Source of the DNA: Nocardioides pinisoli
GTDB taxonomy: Bacteria > Actinomycetota > Actinomycetes > Propionibacteriales > Nocardioidaceae
Assembly: GCF_024199985.1 (NCBI RefSeq)
Contig: NZ_JANARS010000001.1
Location: 124,001 to 188,000 of the forward strand
Direction of reading: 5' to 3'
Length of the DNA stretch: 64,000 nucleotides
Position numbers and translations under genes: made by a program. Of the stretch, positions 8,961 to 17,567 are shown in pieces (position 1 is the stretch's first letter; every line of letters starts with the position of its first letter). The notes beneath the pieces were generated by a model. That model was given only the letters and a program-made list of their open reading frames with translations. It was not told the origin of the DNA and did not search any database.

Positions 8961-10771
8961 CGCAGCCGGAGCCGACGCTCATCGGCGGCCGCTACGAGCT
9001 CGGCGAGCTCCTGGGCCGAGGTGGCATGGCCGAGGTGCGCAAGGGCAAGGACCAGCGCCTCGGGCGCACGGTCGCGGTCAAGCGGCTGCGCACCGACCTC
9101 GCCAGCGACGCGACCTTCCAGGCCCGGTTCCGCCGCGAGGCCCAGTCGTCGGCGTCGCTCAACCACCCCGCGATCGTCTCGACCTACGACACGGGCGAGG
9201 AGATGGCCACCGACGGGTCCGGCGTCGCCCAGCCCTACATCGTCATGGAGTGCGTCGAGGGGCGCACGCTGCGCGACATCCTCCGCGAGGGCCGCAAGAT
9301 CCTGCCCGAGCGCGCGCTCGAGATCACCGCCGGCGTGCTGTCGGCCCTCGACTACAGCCACCGCGCCGGGATCATCCACCGCGACATCAAGCCCGGCAAC
9401 GTGATGCTCACGCCGTCGGGCGACGTCAAGGTGATGGACTTCGGCATCGCCCGCGCGATCTCCGACGCCTCGTCGACGATGACGCAGACCGCGGCCGTGG
9501 TCGGCACCGCGCAGTACCTCTCCCCCGAGCAGGCGCGCGGCGAGACCGTGGACTCGCGCTCCGACGTCTACTCCACCGGCTGCCTGCTCTACGAGCTGCT
9601 CACCGGCCGCCCGCCGTTCGTCGGCGACAGCCCGGTCGCGGTGGCGTACCAGCACGTGCGCGAACAGGCGGCGCCGCCGTCCGACCTCGACGACGAGCTC
9701 GACCCCGAGATCGACGCGATCGTGATGAAGTCGCTCGCCAAGCGCGTCGAGGACCGCTACCAGAGCGCCGCGGCGATGAAGGCCGACATCGAGCGCTACC
9801 TCGCCGGCCACCCGATCCAGGCACCCCCGCCGGTCCCGCCCCCCGAGGACGACTACGCGACCACCGTCGCGCCCGCCGCCACCTCGGCGGCCGCCGCAGC
9901 ACCGCCGCCCCGCGACGACGAGCCGTCGCGCAGCCGCGCGGGCTGGTGGGTCCTCGCCGGGATCCTGGTCGTCGCGCTGCTCGCCGGCGGCGCCTACCTG
10001 CTCAACGGCATGCTCTTCGACGACGCGTCCGAGCGCACCGCCGTGCCCAACGTCGTCGGGCTCACCGAGGAGGAGGCCCGGCTCGCGATCGTGGACGACG
10101 GTTTCACGGTCGGCCGGGTGGACCGGGAGACGTCAGAGACCGTCGAGGCGGACCTCGTCATCGAGCAGCAGCCCAACCGCGACACCTTCCAGGACCCCGG
10201 GACGTCGATCAGCTTCGTCGTCTCGACCGGGAAGCCCGAGGTCGAGGTGCCGTTCGTCGTCGGCACGGCGCGCAAGGACGCCCGCGCGGCGATGCTGGCG
10301 CAGAACCTCAAGGTGCGCTTCCAGGAGCAGGACTCCGACGAGCCGCGCTACCAGGTCCTCAGCACCGACCCGGCGGCCGGCACGTCGGTGGCCGAGGACA
10401 CCACCGTGACCATCGTGTTCTCCGACGGCCCCGAGAAGGTCCCCGACGTCCGCGGCCTGCAGCAGCGCGAGGCGGAGCGGGCCATCCGCGACGCGGGGTT
10501 CACGCCGGACGTCCGCACCGACGCCGCCTCCACCGAGCCGAAGGGCACGGTCGTCGACCAGATCCCGGCCGGCGGCACCGCCGACCAGGGCAGCACCGTG
10601 ACCATCTTCGTCTCCGCCTTCGAGGAGCCGGTCGAGACGCCCACGGAGACCCCCACGGAGACGCCCACCACCGAGCCACCTCCGACGACCGAGCCGCCCC
10701 CCACCGAGCCGGCGCCGACCGAGCCGCCCCCCACCGAGCCGCCGCCGACCCCGCAGCGGCCGCAGCGCTGA
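8957..10771 (+). CDS. pknB: PASTA-domain Ser/Thr protein kinase PknB
   Basis: The 604-aa kinase has a catalytic domain (about 10-280; GRGGMAEVRKG, VAVKRLRTD, HRDIKPGNVM, DFGIARA, VGTAQYLSPEQ), a membrane helix near 330-352 and three PASTA domains (about 365-560) that should bind muropeptides or lipid II outside the cell. A Pro/Thr/Glu tail (TETPTETPTTEPPPTTEPPP) ends the protein. Mycobacterial PknB has four PASTA domains. It is the last gene of the operon and is followed by a strong hairpin. Confidence 0.95.
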   Translation: MTQPEPTLIGGRYELGELLGRGGMAEVRKGKDQRLGRTVAVKRLRTDLASDATFQARFRREAQSSASLNHPAIVSTYDTGEEMATDGSGVAQPYIVMECVEGRTLRDILREGRKILPERALEITAGVLSALDYSHRAGIIHRDIKPGNVMLTPSGDVKVMDFGIARAISDASSTMTQTAAVVGTAQYLSPEQARGETVDSRSDVYSTGCLLYELLTGRPPFVGDSPVAVAYQHVREQAAPPSDLDDELDPEIDAIVMKSLAKRVEDRYQSAAAMKADIERYLAGHPIQAPPPVPPPEDDYATTVAPAATSAAAAAPPPRDDEPSRSRAGWWVLAGILVVALLAGGAYLLNGMLFDDASERTAVPNVVGLTEEEARLAIVDDGFTVGRVDRETSETVEADLVIEQQPNRDTFQDPGTSISFVVSTGKPEVEVPFVVGTARKDARAAMLAQNLKVRFQEQDSDEPRYQVLSTDPAAGTSVAEDTTVTIVFSDGPEKVPDVRGLQQREAERAIRDAGFTPDVRTDAASTEPKGTVVDQIPAGGTADQGSTVTIFVSAFEEPVETPTETPTETPTTEPPPTTEPPPTEPAPTEPPPTEPPPTPQRPQR

Positions 10772-10822
10772 CCCGGAGCCGGGAGCGGCTCGTCAGGCGC
10801 CGGAATCGCTGCGCGGTGGCTC

Positions 10823-10854
10823 GGGGTGGTCACCGGATATCCGGTGACCACCCC
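10823..10854 (+). terminator. Perfect 32-nt palindrome after pknB
   Basis: GGGGTGGTCACCGGAT and its exact complement form a stable hairpin about 50 nt after the pknB stop. It lies between convergent pknB and the DUF881 gene, so it can end both transcripts. There is no clear U tract. Confidence 0.75.
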
Positions 10855-10944
10855 GCTTACAGGTAGAGATCTCGGCCGACAAGTACCAGACCTGGGTGCA
10901 AAGTCTCGGCCCCCGACGCTCCCGTCGTGCCCGTCAGGCGCCGG

Positions 10945-11697
10945 TCACCCCGGCATCGGGGTCGCGTAGGTGAGGTCGAGCAGGCCGTCGTACGCCGGCG
11001 CGACGGCCGAGTCGAGACGTGCCATGTCCCACGAGACGCCGCCGCCGGGCAGCAGGGTGTAGTCGCGGTAGGTCGCCAGGATGGGGTCGGTGGTCAGCTC
11101 GGCCTCCATCGCCGCCTGGTCGCCGATGCCCACGATCACGTAGGGCGGCGAGTAGGGGATGCCGTGGAGGGTGACCTGGTTGCCCTCGCACTTGATGCCG
11201 GTCGTCGAGATCAGCCGCTGGCCCTGGATGGTGACCGCCTCGGCGCCGGCATTCCACATCGCGTTGGCCACCGCCTGGATGTCCTGCTGGTGCACCACGA
11301 GGTCGTTCGGGTCGCCCTGGTAGGCCAGCCGGGACTCCTCCGGTGCGTCGTCGAGGGAGACCTGCACCGCGGGGCCGGTCCGCTCGGTGAGCCCGGCAGG
11401 GTCGACGAGGGTCGCGATCTGGTCCTGCACGCGCCCGACGGACCGGTCGCCGAGCTCGGTGCTGAGCGACTCCACCTCGGCGTTGAGCTCCGCCACCCGT
11501 GCGGTGAGCTCGCCCGCCTCGTCACGCTCCGCGCGGACCACGGACGCCAGGTCAGTCAGTCGTCCACCACGCAGGTCGAAGCCGTCGCTCTGCTCCGCGC
11601 TCACGGCGAAGAGCGCCCCGATGAGCAGCACGACCACGGGAGTGGCCACGCGCCAGGCGCGACGACGCCCGGGGGACGAGTGGGACGGTTGACGCAT
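10945..11697 (-). CDS. DUF881 membrane-anchored protein
   Basis: The 250-aa protein has one N-terminal membrane helix (about 17-33), a coiled coil (about 48-85) and a C-terminal DUF881 domain that should lie outside the cell. In mycobacteria the homologue also sits between pknB and crgA. Its biochemical role is not established; the position and coiled coil suggest an envelope or division role. It is divergent from crgA (95 nt apart), so the gap must hold both promoters. Confidence 0.85.
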   Translation of the reverse strand: MRQPSHSSPGRRRAWRVATPVVVLLIGALFAVSAEQSDGFDLRGGRLTDLASVVRAERDEAGELTARVAELNAEVESLSTELGDRSVGRVQDQIATLVDPAGLTERTGPAVQVSLDDAPEESRLAYQGDPNDLVVHQQDIQAVANAMWNAGAEAVTIQGQRLISTTGIKCEGNQVTLHGIPYSPPYVIVGIGDQAAMEAELTTDPILATYRDYTLLPGGGVSWDMARLDSAVAPAYDGLLDLTYATPMPG

Positions 11698-11792
11698 GCC
11701 GACTACGCTAACCCCCCGTCGGGCACCGTACCGCCCGTGACCGGTGCCGTGAGCCCGCCGGGACCCTGAACAGCCAAGCCCCAGGAGCAGCA

Positions 11793-12245
11793 GTGTCGAA
11801 GTCCCCCACGATCACCTCCCCGGAGAAGACGTCGCTCTTCACCCCGAGGTTCCTGATCGCCCTGCTGCTCATGGCCGCCGGCATCGCCTGGCTCGTCTTC
11901 TACTACGTCCAGGGCCGCGGCAACCCGCTCGCGTTCCCCCCGGTCGACGGCAGCCCCAAGGCGGTGTCCGACCTCGGCGACTGGAACTACGCGATCGGCT
12001 TCGGCCTGCTCATGCTCGGCCTGATGATCTCCGCGCACCCCTCGACCCCCCTCGGCCGCGGCCGCGGAGTCGTGGTCGGCATGCTCGGCTGCTTCCTCAT
12101 CGGCCTGCTGTGGATCTGCACCTTCTACGTGTTCTCCGACGACCTCTCCAAGCTGTGGGTGTTCAACGACCTCGGCCAGTGGAACCTCGTCGTCGGCATC
12201 GCCTTCATGGCGGTCGGCTTCAGCTTCGCGACCAAGTGGGAGTAG
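11793..12245 (+). CDS. crgA: Double-length CrgA-like division protein
   Basis: The 150-aa protein has four membrane helices in two similar halves. The first half ends DLGDWNYAIGFGLLMLGLM and the second DLGQWNLVVGIAFMAVGF, and each resembles the C-terminal half of a normal CrgA (about 85-95 aa, two helices). CrgA recruits and modulates division proteins including FtsZ, FtsQ and PBPs at the septum. The start is a GTG preceded by CAGGAGCA. An internal duplication is the simplest reading. Gene order with DUF881 and pknB supports the assignment. Confidence 0.85.
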   Translation: MSKSPTITSPEKTSLFTPRFLIALLLMAAGIAWLVFYYVQGRGNPLAFPPVDGSPKAVSDLGDWNYAIGFGLLMLGLMISAHPSTPLGRGRGVVVGMLGCFLIGLLWICTFYVFSDDLSKLWVFNDLGQWNLVVGIAFMAVGFSFATKWE

Positions 12246-12286
12246 GTTCTCCCTCGGCCCGCTGACGCGGGTCGGACATCCGTCGC

Positions 12287-12346
12287 CTCGAGCGGTGGGT
12301 GAGGCGCCTTCCTGGGGAAGGGAAGGCGTCTCTCCCACCGCTCGAG
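12287..12346. terminator. Long hairpin between crgA and the rhomboid gene
   Basis: CTCGAGCGGTGGG at the left arm pairs with CCCACCGCTCGAG at the right arm, extended by GGCGCCTTCC against GGAAGGCG. It lies between convergent genes and should act as a bidirectional terminator. Confidence 0.75.
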
Positions 12347-12379
12347 TCCATTTCGAGCCCGCCCCGATCACGCCCCCGG

Positions 12380-12458
12380 TTGTCCCCATTGTGGACAAAG
12401 CCTGTGGACGAATTACAGGCGTGTAGTTATCCACACCTGTGTGCACACCTGTGGGTAA
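12380..12458. promoter_or_regulatory. Cluster of five DnaA-box-like nonamers
   Basis: Within 79 bp there are TTGTCCCCA (12380), TGTGGACAA (12390, the complement of TTGTCCACA), TGTGGACGA (12403, one mismatch), TTATCCACA (12427, the classic box) and TGTGGGTAA (12450, the complement of TTACCCACA). The DNA between is richer in A and T than its surroundings. The site lies between convergent crgA and rhomboid genes, so it is not an obvious promoter. A DnaA-binding site with a regulatory or origin-like role is the best reading. Confidence 0.6.
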
Positions 12459-12525
12459 ACGACGCAGCCCCCGCCACCGTCGTACGACGAGGGGCGGGGG
12501 CTGCGGCAGACGCGAGCGTCAGGCG

Positions 12526-13491
12526 TCAGGACAGGGCGGCGTCCCGTACGAGGGCGAGCGCCAGCAGGAGCACCAGGACGACGGCGAGACCGCTCCACTG
12601 CACGACGGAGCGCCGCGACTTCGGGGCGTAGGCGACGATCGCGGCGGCCAGGGCGCCGCCGACGAGGCCACCGAGGTGGCCCTGCCAGGAGATGAAGCGC
12701 CAGCCCACGACGGTGACGACGACGCCGAGGACGAGGTTCTGCACGAGCCACTGGGACTGGAGCCGGCCCTTGCGGACGACGACGAGCAGGGCGCCCAGCA
12801 GGCCGAAGATCGCGCCCGAGGCGCCGACCGTGGTCGAGTCGGGACTGGACAGGTACAGCACCAGCACCGACGACGCGAGTCCGGCGAGGAGATAGATGGC
12901 CAGGAACCGCGCCCGGCCGACGATGCCCTCGAGCACCGGACCGAAGATGAACAGGGCGAACATGTTCATCGCCAGGTGCCAGATCTCGATGTGCGTGAAC
13001 ACGCTCGTCATCAGCTGCCACCAGGCCCCGTCGGCAAAGCCGACCTTCCAGAAACCGTCGCCGTTGGGCAGGTTCTCGCACACCACCGACGACTGGATGC
13101 CGGGGTAGTACTGGGTCGGTGCTGACTCCGAACCACAGCTCCCAGTGGGAGCCAGGGCAAAGAGGTCGGCGATCTTCGAGAGCCGCCCGCCTGTCGCGGT
13201 GATCGCCAGCCAGATGACGGCGTTGATGCCGATGAGGACGAACGTCGTCAGCCGCGGGTCGGCGCTGCGCTCACCGCCGTACATGGCGCGGTTCTGGCGG
13301 GAGCCCTTGTTGGCCTGCTTGATGCAGTCGGGGCACTGGAAGCCCACCGCGGCGTCGCGCATGCAGTCGGGGCAGATCGGCTTGTCGCAGCGCTGGCAGC
13401 GGATCCAGGTCTCGCGGTCGGGGTGCCGGTAGCAGGTGGGCACCCCGGCCGCGGTCGGCTCCGCGGCCGTCCCCTCGGGCGGCTGGGTCAT
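12526..13491 (-). CDS. Rhomboid-family intramembrane serine protease with zinc-binding N terminus
   Basis: The 321-aa protein has a cysteine-rich N-terminal zinc ribbon or B-box-like segment (about 20-58; CYRHPDRETWIRCQRCDKP, then CPDC twice) and a six-helix rhomboid domain. Catalytic residues are visible: HLAMNMFAL, the serine in VGASGAIFG (about 220) and the histidine in QGHLGG (about 270). It cleaves membrane proteins within the bilayer; the substrate is unknown. It is 40 nt from the cyclophilin gene in the same direction. Confidence 0.92.
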   Translation of the reverse strand: MTQPPEGTAAEPTAAGVPTCYRHPDRETWIRCQRCDKPICPDCMRDAAVGFQCPDCIKQANKGSRQNRAMYGGERSADPRLTTFVLIGINAVIWLAITATGGRLSKIADLFALAPTGSCGSESAPTQYYPGIQSSVVCENLPNGDGFWKVGFADGAWWQLMTSVFTHIEIWHLAMNMFALFIFGPVLEGIVGRARFLAIYLLAGLASSVLVLYLSSPDSTTVGASGAIFGLLGALLVVVRKGRLQSQWLVQNLVLGVVVTVVGWRFISWQGHLGGLVGGALAAAIVAYAPKSRRSVVQWSGLAVVLVLLLALALVRDAALS

Positions 13492-13539
13492 GGCTGGGTC
13501 ACGGGTGTCGCGTCGCGGGTCTGCTGCGGGCCGGGTGGG

Positions 13540-14052
13540 TCAGCGCTCGATGGTGACCGACTCGATCACCACGGCGTCCTGCGGGCGGTCCATCGCACCG
13601 GTGGGCGTGGTGGCGATCGCGTCGACCACGTCGCGGCTGGCCTGGTCGGCCACCTCGCCGAAGATCGTGTGCTTGCGGTTGAGCCACGGGGTGGCGCCGA
13701 CGGTGATGAAGAACTGGGAGCCGTTGGTGCCCGGGCCGGCGTTGGCCATCGCGAGCAGGTAGGGCTTGTCGAAGACGAGCTCGGGGTGGATCTCGTCCTT
13801 GAAGGTGTAGCCCGGGCCGCCGGTGCCGGTGCCGAGCGGGCAGCCGCCCTGGATCATGAAGCCGTCGATGACGCGGTGGAAGCCGAGGCCGTCGTAGTAC
13901 CTCTCGCCCGAGCGGCCGGCGTCGTCGCGGTAGTCCTTGGTGCCCTCGGCGAGGCCGACGAAGTTGTCGACGGTCTCGGGCGCGTGGTGGGGGAACAGGT
14001 TGACGACGATGTCGCCCCGGTTGGTCTTGAAGGTCGCCTTGGGGTCGGCCAT
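13540..14052 (-). CDS. ppiA: Cyclophilin-type peptidyl-prolyl cis-trans isomerase
   Basis: The 170-aa protein is a complete single-domain cyclophilin with FHRVIDGFMIQGG, AMANAGPGTNGSQFFI and the late KHTIFGEV. It speeds proline isomerisation in protein folding; no signal peptide is seen, so it is cytoplasmic. The ATG at 14052 (MADPKATFKT) is preferred because it begins at the conserved domain and has GAGAGG about 9 nt upstream. Its place next to crgA and the rhomboid agrees with ppiA in mycobacteria. Confidence 0.93.
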   Translation of the reverse strand: MADPKATFKTNRGDIVVNLFPHHAPETVDNFVGLAEGTKDYRDDAGRSGERYYDGLGFHRVIDGFMIQGGCPLGTGTGGPGYTFKDEIHPELVFDKPYLLAMANAGPGTNGSQFFITVGATPWLNRKHTIFGEVADQASRDVVDAIATTPTGAMDRPQDAVVIESVTIER

Positions 14053-14256
14053 GGGAGTGCCTCTCAGCTGTGGGTCTGTCGTACGTCGGTGGTGGCGCGG
14101 CACGGCTGCCGTGCGCCTCGATCCTGCCACGCCGCGCCCACGCCCGAGCCAGGCAGGGCACCCGCGTGACGTCGTACGTCCCGCACACCCGGACGGGGCT
14201 GGCCGCGTCAGGGTGCCCGTGGTGAGATGGAGCAACAATCACTGAGGAGGTCACGC

Positions 14257-15081
14257 ATGCCTTTCGGCCGCAAGAAGTCCCTGATGGACCGCGCCCACGA
14301 CTATGTCGAGCAGGTCTCGGAGACCGTCGCCGACACCGTCATCCCGCAGCTGGAGTCGGCCTGGGAGCAGGCGGTGGAGAAGGCCGGGCCCGCGATCGCC
14401 GATGCCCGTGACAAGGCCCAGCCCTTGTTCGAGGAGGGCCGCACCCGCGCGACCGAGGCGGCCACCGCCGGCGCCGCCCTGGCTGCCGCCAAGAGCGCCG
14501 AGGCGCGCGAGAAGGCCGCCCCGGTGCTGGCCGAGGCCCGTGCCAACGCCGCCGACAAGGCCGCCGTCGCGGCCTCCCTCGCCGCCGAGCGTGCGGCCGA
14601 GGGACGCGACCTGGCCGCCGCCAAGGTCAACGAGCTGCGCGGCATCGAGCCCGAGCCCAAGGGCGGCAAGCTCAAGAAGCTGCTCCTGGTGACCGGCCTG
14701 CTCGCCATCGGCGGCTTCGTGTTCACCAAGCTCAAGGGCAAGCAGGACGCCGAGGCCAACTGGCAGTCGACCTACGTGCCGCCGGCCCCGCCCAAGCCCG
14801 CGCCGTCGACCCCCACGTCGACTGCCGCGACCCCGCCGCCCACGCCCGCCTCGCCGGCCACCACGTCGGCTGCGCCCGGCGGCGACCCGCTCACCGACCC
14901 GCTGCCCGAGGAGGTCACGGCCGACGACGTCGTGACCGCCGAGCCGCCGGCCACCGACGACATCGGTGGTGGCGCCCCGGGCGAGGCGATCAGCGACGCC
15001 GTCGAGGAGGCGCACCCGCCGACCGACCCCGACGCCCCCGCCGAGGTCATCGACATCGACGACGCGACGCGCAAGGGCTGA
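14257..15081 (+). CDS. Helical membrane protein with Pro/Thr-rich tail
   Basis: The 274-aa protein has a long Ala/Glu/Lys-rich helical region (about 1-130), one membrane segment (about 150-165, LLLVTGLLAIGGFVF), and a disordered Pro/Thr/Ser and acidic tail. The ATG at 14257 has GAGGAGG just upstream. It resembles apolipoprotein-like helical proteins found in actinobacteria, but I cannot name a family or a function. Confidence 0.75.
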   Translation: MPFGRKKSLMDRAHDYVEQVSETVADTVIPQLESAWEQAVEKAGPAIADARDKAQPLFEEGRTRATEAATAGAALAAAKSAEAREKAAPVLAEARANAADKAAVAASLAAERAAEGRDLAAAKVNELRGIEPEPKGGKLKKLLLVTGLLAIGGFVFTKLKGKQDAEANWQSTYVPPAPPKPAPSTPTSTAATPPPTPASPATTSAAPGGDPLTDPLPEEVTADDVVTAEPPATDDIGGGAPGEAISDAVEEAHPPTDPDAPAEVIDIDDATRKG

Positions 15082-15113
15082 GCAGCACCCGCACCACGCC
15101 AGCACCGCGCACC

Positions 15114-15250
15114 GGGCGGTGCGTGAAGGGGATCTCGGAGACACGGAACCCTCCTCACGCACCGCCCGTCTGCGTGTCCGGTACGACGCGCCCGGGCGGC
15201 GGTGTCCCAGGAGAAATCGGGCGTCCCGAAAGCCCCCTCACGCACCGCCC
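15114..15250. repeat. Three copies of TCACGCACCGCCC in an intergenic region
   Basis: GGGCGGTGCGTGA at 15114-15126 is the exact complement of TCACGCACCGCCC at 15155-15167, which forms a hairpin that can end both converging genes. A third copy in the second orientation lies at 15238-15250. The 218-nt gap holds nothing else that I recognise. Confidence 0.6.
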
Positions 15251-15299
15251 CGGGGCCGGGCCGCCACCGCTCCACCGTGCCACCGGGCGGGGAGCGACC

Positions 15300-16316
15300 T
15301 CAGGGCACCTCGAGGCGGTTGTCCTCGATCCAGTCGTCGATCCGCTCCCACCACTCGAAGAGCCACTCGATGCGCTCCTCCCGGTCGGCCGGGATCTCCT
15401 CACGCGCGACCCGCCACCAGCGCATGGTGATCTGCTTGTCCATCGGCAGCTCGCGCCACAGGTCGCCGACGGTCAGCAGGTGGTCGAGGCCGGTGTGGGC
15501 GACCATCAGCACGTCGGCCTCGGGTGCCGCGTCGAGCGCCGCCAGTACGCCGCCGGGGCGCGGCGCCAGCACGTGGATCATCTCCTCCGCGCGCACCGCC
15601 ATCCGCTCCAGGCCGAGCTTGCGGAGCCGGGCGATCGCCCGGTCGCGCCGCGCGGCGGTGAAGTTGCCGCCCTCGGGGAAGATCACGAAGGCGTCGTTGA
15701 CGTCGAGGTCGGTGGCGAGCGACGCGATGTGCGACTCCAGGTCCTCACCGGCCGCCGGGTTGGGGGAGATGAAGCGCGCCGGCACCCGGTTGAGGATGAC
15801 GTCGATCGCGGGGTCCCACGCCAGGGTGTTCTTGAGGACGACCCGCGGCTCGCGGTGGTACCAGTGCAGCAGCGCATACATCAGCACGAACGAGTCGCCC
15901 GGTCCCGCGTGGCGGCACATCACCAGCACCGGCCCGTCCGGCCACCGCGACGGCTGCGGCCCGTCGGTGCGGATGCGCAGCGCCAGCACCCGCCGCGCCT
16001 CGCGGAAGAACGCGATCAGGGTGCCCTGCACCAGGTCGTAGTGGATGCCGGCGAAGTAGGGCGAGCGGATCCGCCAGCCGAAGCCGCTGGCCAGCCACAG
16101 GCCGAGCAGCACCGCCAGCAGCAGCGTCTCGAAGGTGGCGTACAGCAGGACCAGCCACAGCACGCGCAACGCACGCCACCGCCCGGGCAGCACCGGCGAC
16201 AGCGCCGCCGCGACGAGCAGCCAGCCGGGCAGGGTGAGCCACATCAACACCGTCAGGCCCACCACCGCCGGAGCCACGACCAGCCGCCGCAGGACCCAGA
16301 CGAGCGGGCGGCTCAT
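15300..16316 (-). CDS. PlsC-type membrane acyltransferase
   Basis: The 338-aa protein has two or three N-terminal membrane helices and a glycerol-phosphate acyltransferase domain. The HxxxxD motif is seen in CRHAGPGDSF (about 135) and the FPEGG motif in FVIFPEGGNFT (about 215). It should transfer acyl chains to a lipid head group at the membrane; the acceptor is unknown. The start overlaps the stop of the patatin gene by 4 nt, so the two are translationally coupled. Confidence 0.88.
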   Translation of the reverse strand: MSRPLVWVLRRLVVAPAVVGLTVLMWLTLPGWLLVAAALSPVLPGRWRALRVLWLVLLYATFETLLLAVLLGLWLASGFGWRIRSPYFAGIHYDLVQGTLIAFFREARRVLALRIRTDGPQPSRWPDGPVLVMCRHAGPGDSFVLMYALLHWYHREPRVVLKNTLAWDPAIDVILNRVPARFISPNPAAGEDLESHIASLATDLDVNDAFVIFPEGGNFTAARRDRAIARLRKLGLERMAVRAEEMIHVLAPRPGGVLAALDAAPEADVLMVAHTGLDHLLTVGDLWRELPMDKQITMRWWRVAREEIPADREERIEWLFEWWERIDDWIEDNRLEVP

Positions 16317-17143
16317 GCCCGGCCGAGCGCGTCGTCGAGGAAGTCGCGGGAAGCGGCGTACGTCGCGTCGATGCGGGCCTGGACGCCGGAGAAGTCGCGG
16401 TGGGAGAGCAGCGAGTCGTCGCGTGGCGACGTGCCGGCAGCCGGCAGCACGTGGGCCTCCACGCCGTCGGGGATCGTGGCCATGTCGCGCATGAAGCGGT
16501 GGCGGCGGGCGACCTCGAAGCTCACCCGGGCGACCTCCCACGGCCGGGTCGGCACCTTGAGCGGTCGGTCGATGCGCCCGACCTGCAGCACGAAGACGCG
16601 GGTGGCGCCGAGCTCGACGGCCCGCCCCACGGGGATCGAGTTGACCAGCCCGCCGTCGAGGAAGTGCTCCCCGTCGACCTCTGCCGGCGGGAGCAGGCCG
16701 GGCACGGCGGCGCTGGCGAGGATGGCGGGCACGATGGGGCCCTCGGTGAACCAGTGCTCGGCGGCGCGCTCGATGCTCGCCGCGCACACCTCGAGCCGCA
16801 CGGGCAGGTCCTCGAACCGGGCGTCGCCGAGCTCGGCCTCGAGGCGGGCCCGCAGCGGCGCGGAGGAGTAGATGTGGGTGCCGGTCGACACGGCCCGCCG
16901 CACCGTGCGCAGCGGGCGGTCGCCGTAGACGTCACGGCCCTGCGCGGTGGCCGCCCACAGCTCGGTGAGCCGGTCCACCACCTCGAGCTCGGGCTGCCGG
17001 GCGACCAGCGCGCCGTTGAGCGCGCCGACGCTCGTGCCGAGGACGAGGTCCGGGACGATGTCGCGCTCCAGCAGGGCCCGGAGCATGCCGACCTCGACCG
17101 CGCCCAGCACCCCACCTCCGCCGAGCACGAACGCGGTGGTCAT
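16313..17143 (-). CDS. Patatin-like phospholipase
   Basis: The 276-aa protein shows all patatin features: the oxyanion region LGGGGVLGAVEVG (residues 7-19), the nucleophile elbow GTSVG (about 36-40) and the catalytic aspartate in LDGGLVNSIP (about 175). It should hydrolyse acyl esters of lipids. Its operon with a PlsC-type acyltransferase points to phospholipid turnover or remodelling. No signal peptide is present. Confidence 0.92.
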   Translation of the reverse strand: MTTAFVLGGGGVLGAVEVGMLRALLERDIVPDLVLGTSVGALNGALVARQPELEVVDRLTELWAATAQGRDVYGDRPLRTVRRAVSTGTHIYSSAPLRARLEAELGDARFEDLPVRLEVCAASIERAAEHWFTEGPIVPAILASAAVPGLLPPAEVDGEHFLDGGLVNSIPVGRAVELGATRVFVLQVGRIDRPLKVPTRPWEVARVSFEVARRHRFMRDMATIPDGVEAHVLPAAGTSPRDDSLLSHRDFSGVQARIDATYAASRDFLDDALGRA

Positions 17144-17156
17144 GGGGGGAGCGTAG

Positions 17157-17567
17157 TCAGGTCCGGACGAGCGCGGGGTGCTCGGCGCGTACGCGCTTGG
17201 TCGCGCGGTGCTCCGCCCAGAAGGAGACCACCGGGATGGTGCCGCAGACGAGGGTCACGAGGGTGAAGGGGAAGTCCCATCCGGCGCGACGCGACAGCAG
17301 GAACGCGCTGAAGAGGAAGATCATGTAGAGCCAGCCGTGCGCGACGCCGAGGTAGGTCGTGATCAGCTCACCGGCGTGCTGGGCGTCGGAGCCGGTCGAG
17401 ACCCACGTCGGCGTGCTGTCGAAGACGCCCCACATCGGGGAGCCGTCGAAGTTGGCCAGCGGGACGCCGACCAGGCAGAGCACCACGAGCAGGACGCCCA
17501 CGATGGAGGCCATGACGCGGTAGGCGGTGAGGGTGCGGGACACGGCGGCCAAGATATCCGGCGCCAC
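17157..17567 (-). CDS. DUF3817 integral membrane protein
   Basis: The 136-aa protein has three membrane helices and conserved GVAHGWLYMIFLFSA, typical of DUF3817. The function is unknown. The chosen GTG start at 17567 follows directly on the SURF1 stop. A second GTG eight codons downstream (VSRTLTAYR) is an alternative. The same-strand arrangement with SURF1 suggests one transcript. Confidence 0.8.
   Translation of the reverse strand: MAPDILAAVSRTLTAYRVMASIVGVLLVVLCLVGVPLANFDGSPMWGVFDSTPTWVSTGSDAQHAGELITTYLGVAHGWLYMIFLFSAFLLSRRAGWDFPFTLVTLVCGTIPVVSFWAEHRATKRVRAEHPALVRT

Noticed and set aside
12380..12458. Calling the DnaA-box cluster the chromosomal oriC
   Set aside because: dnaA and dnaN are not adjacent and the site lies between convergent genes, so only a DnaA-binding cluster is supported.
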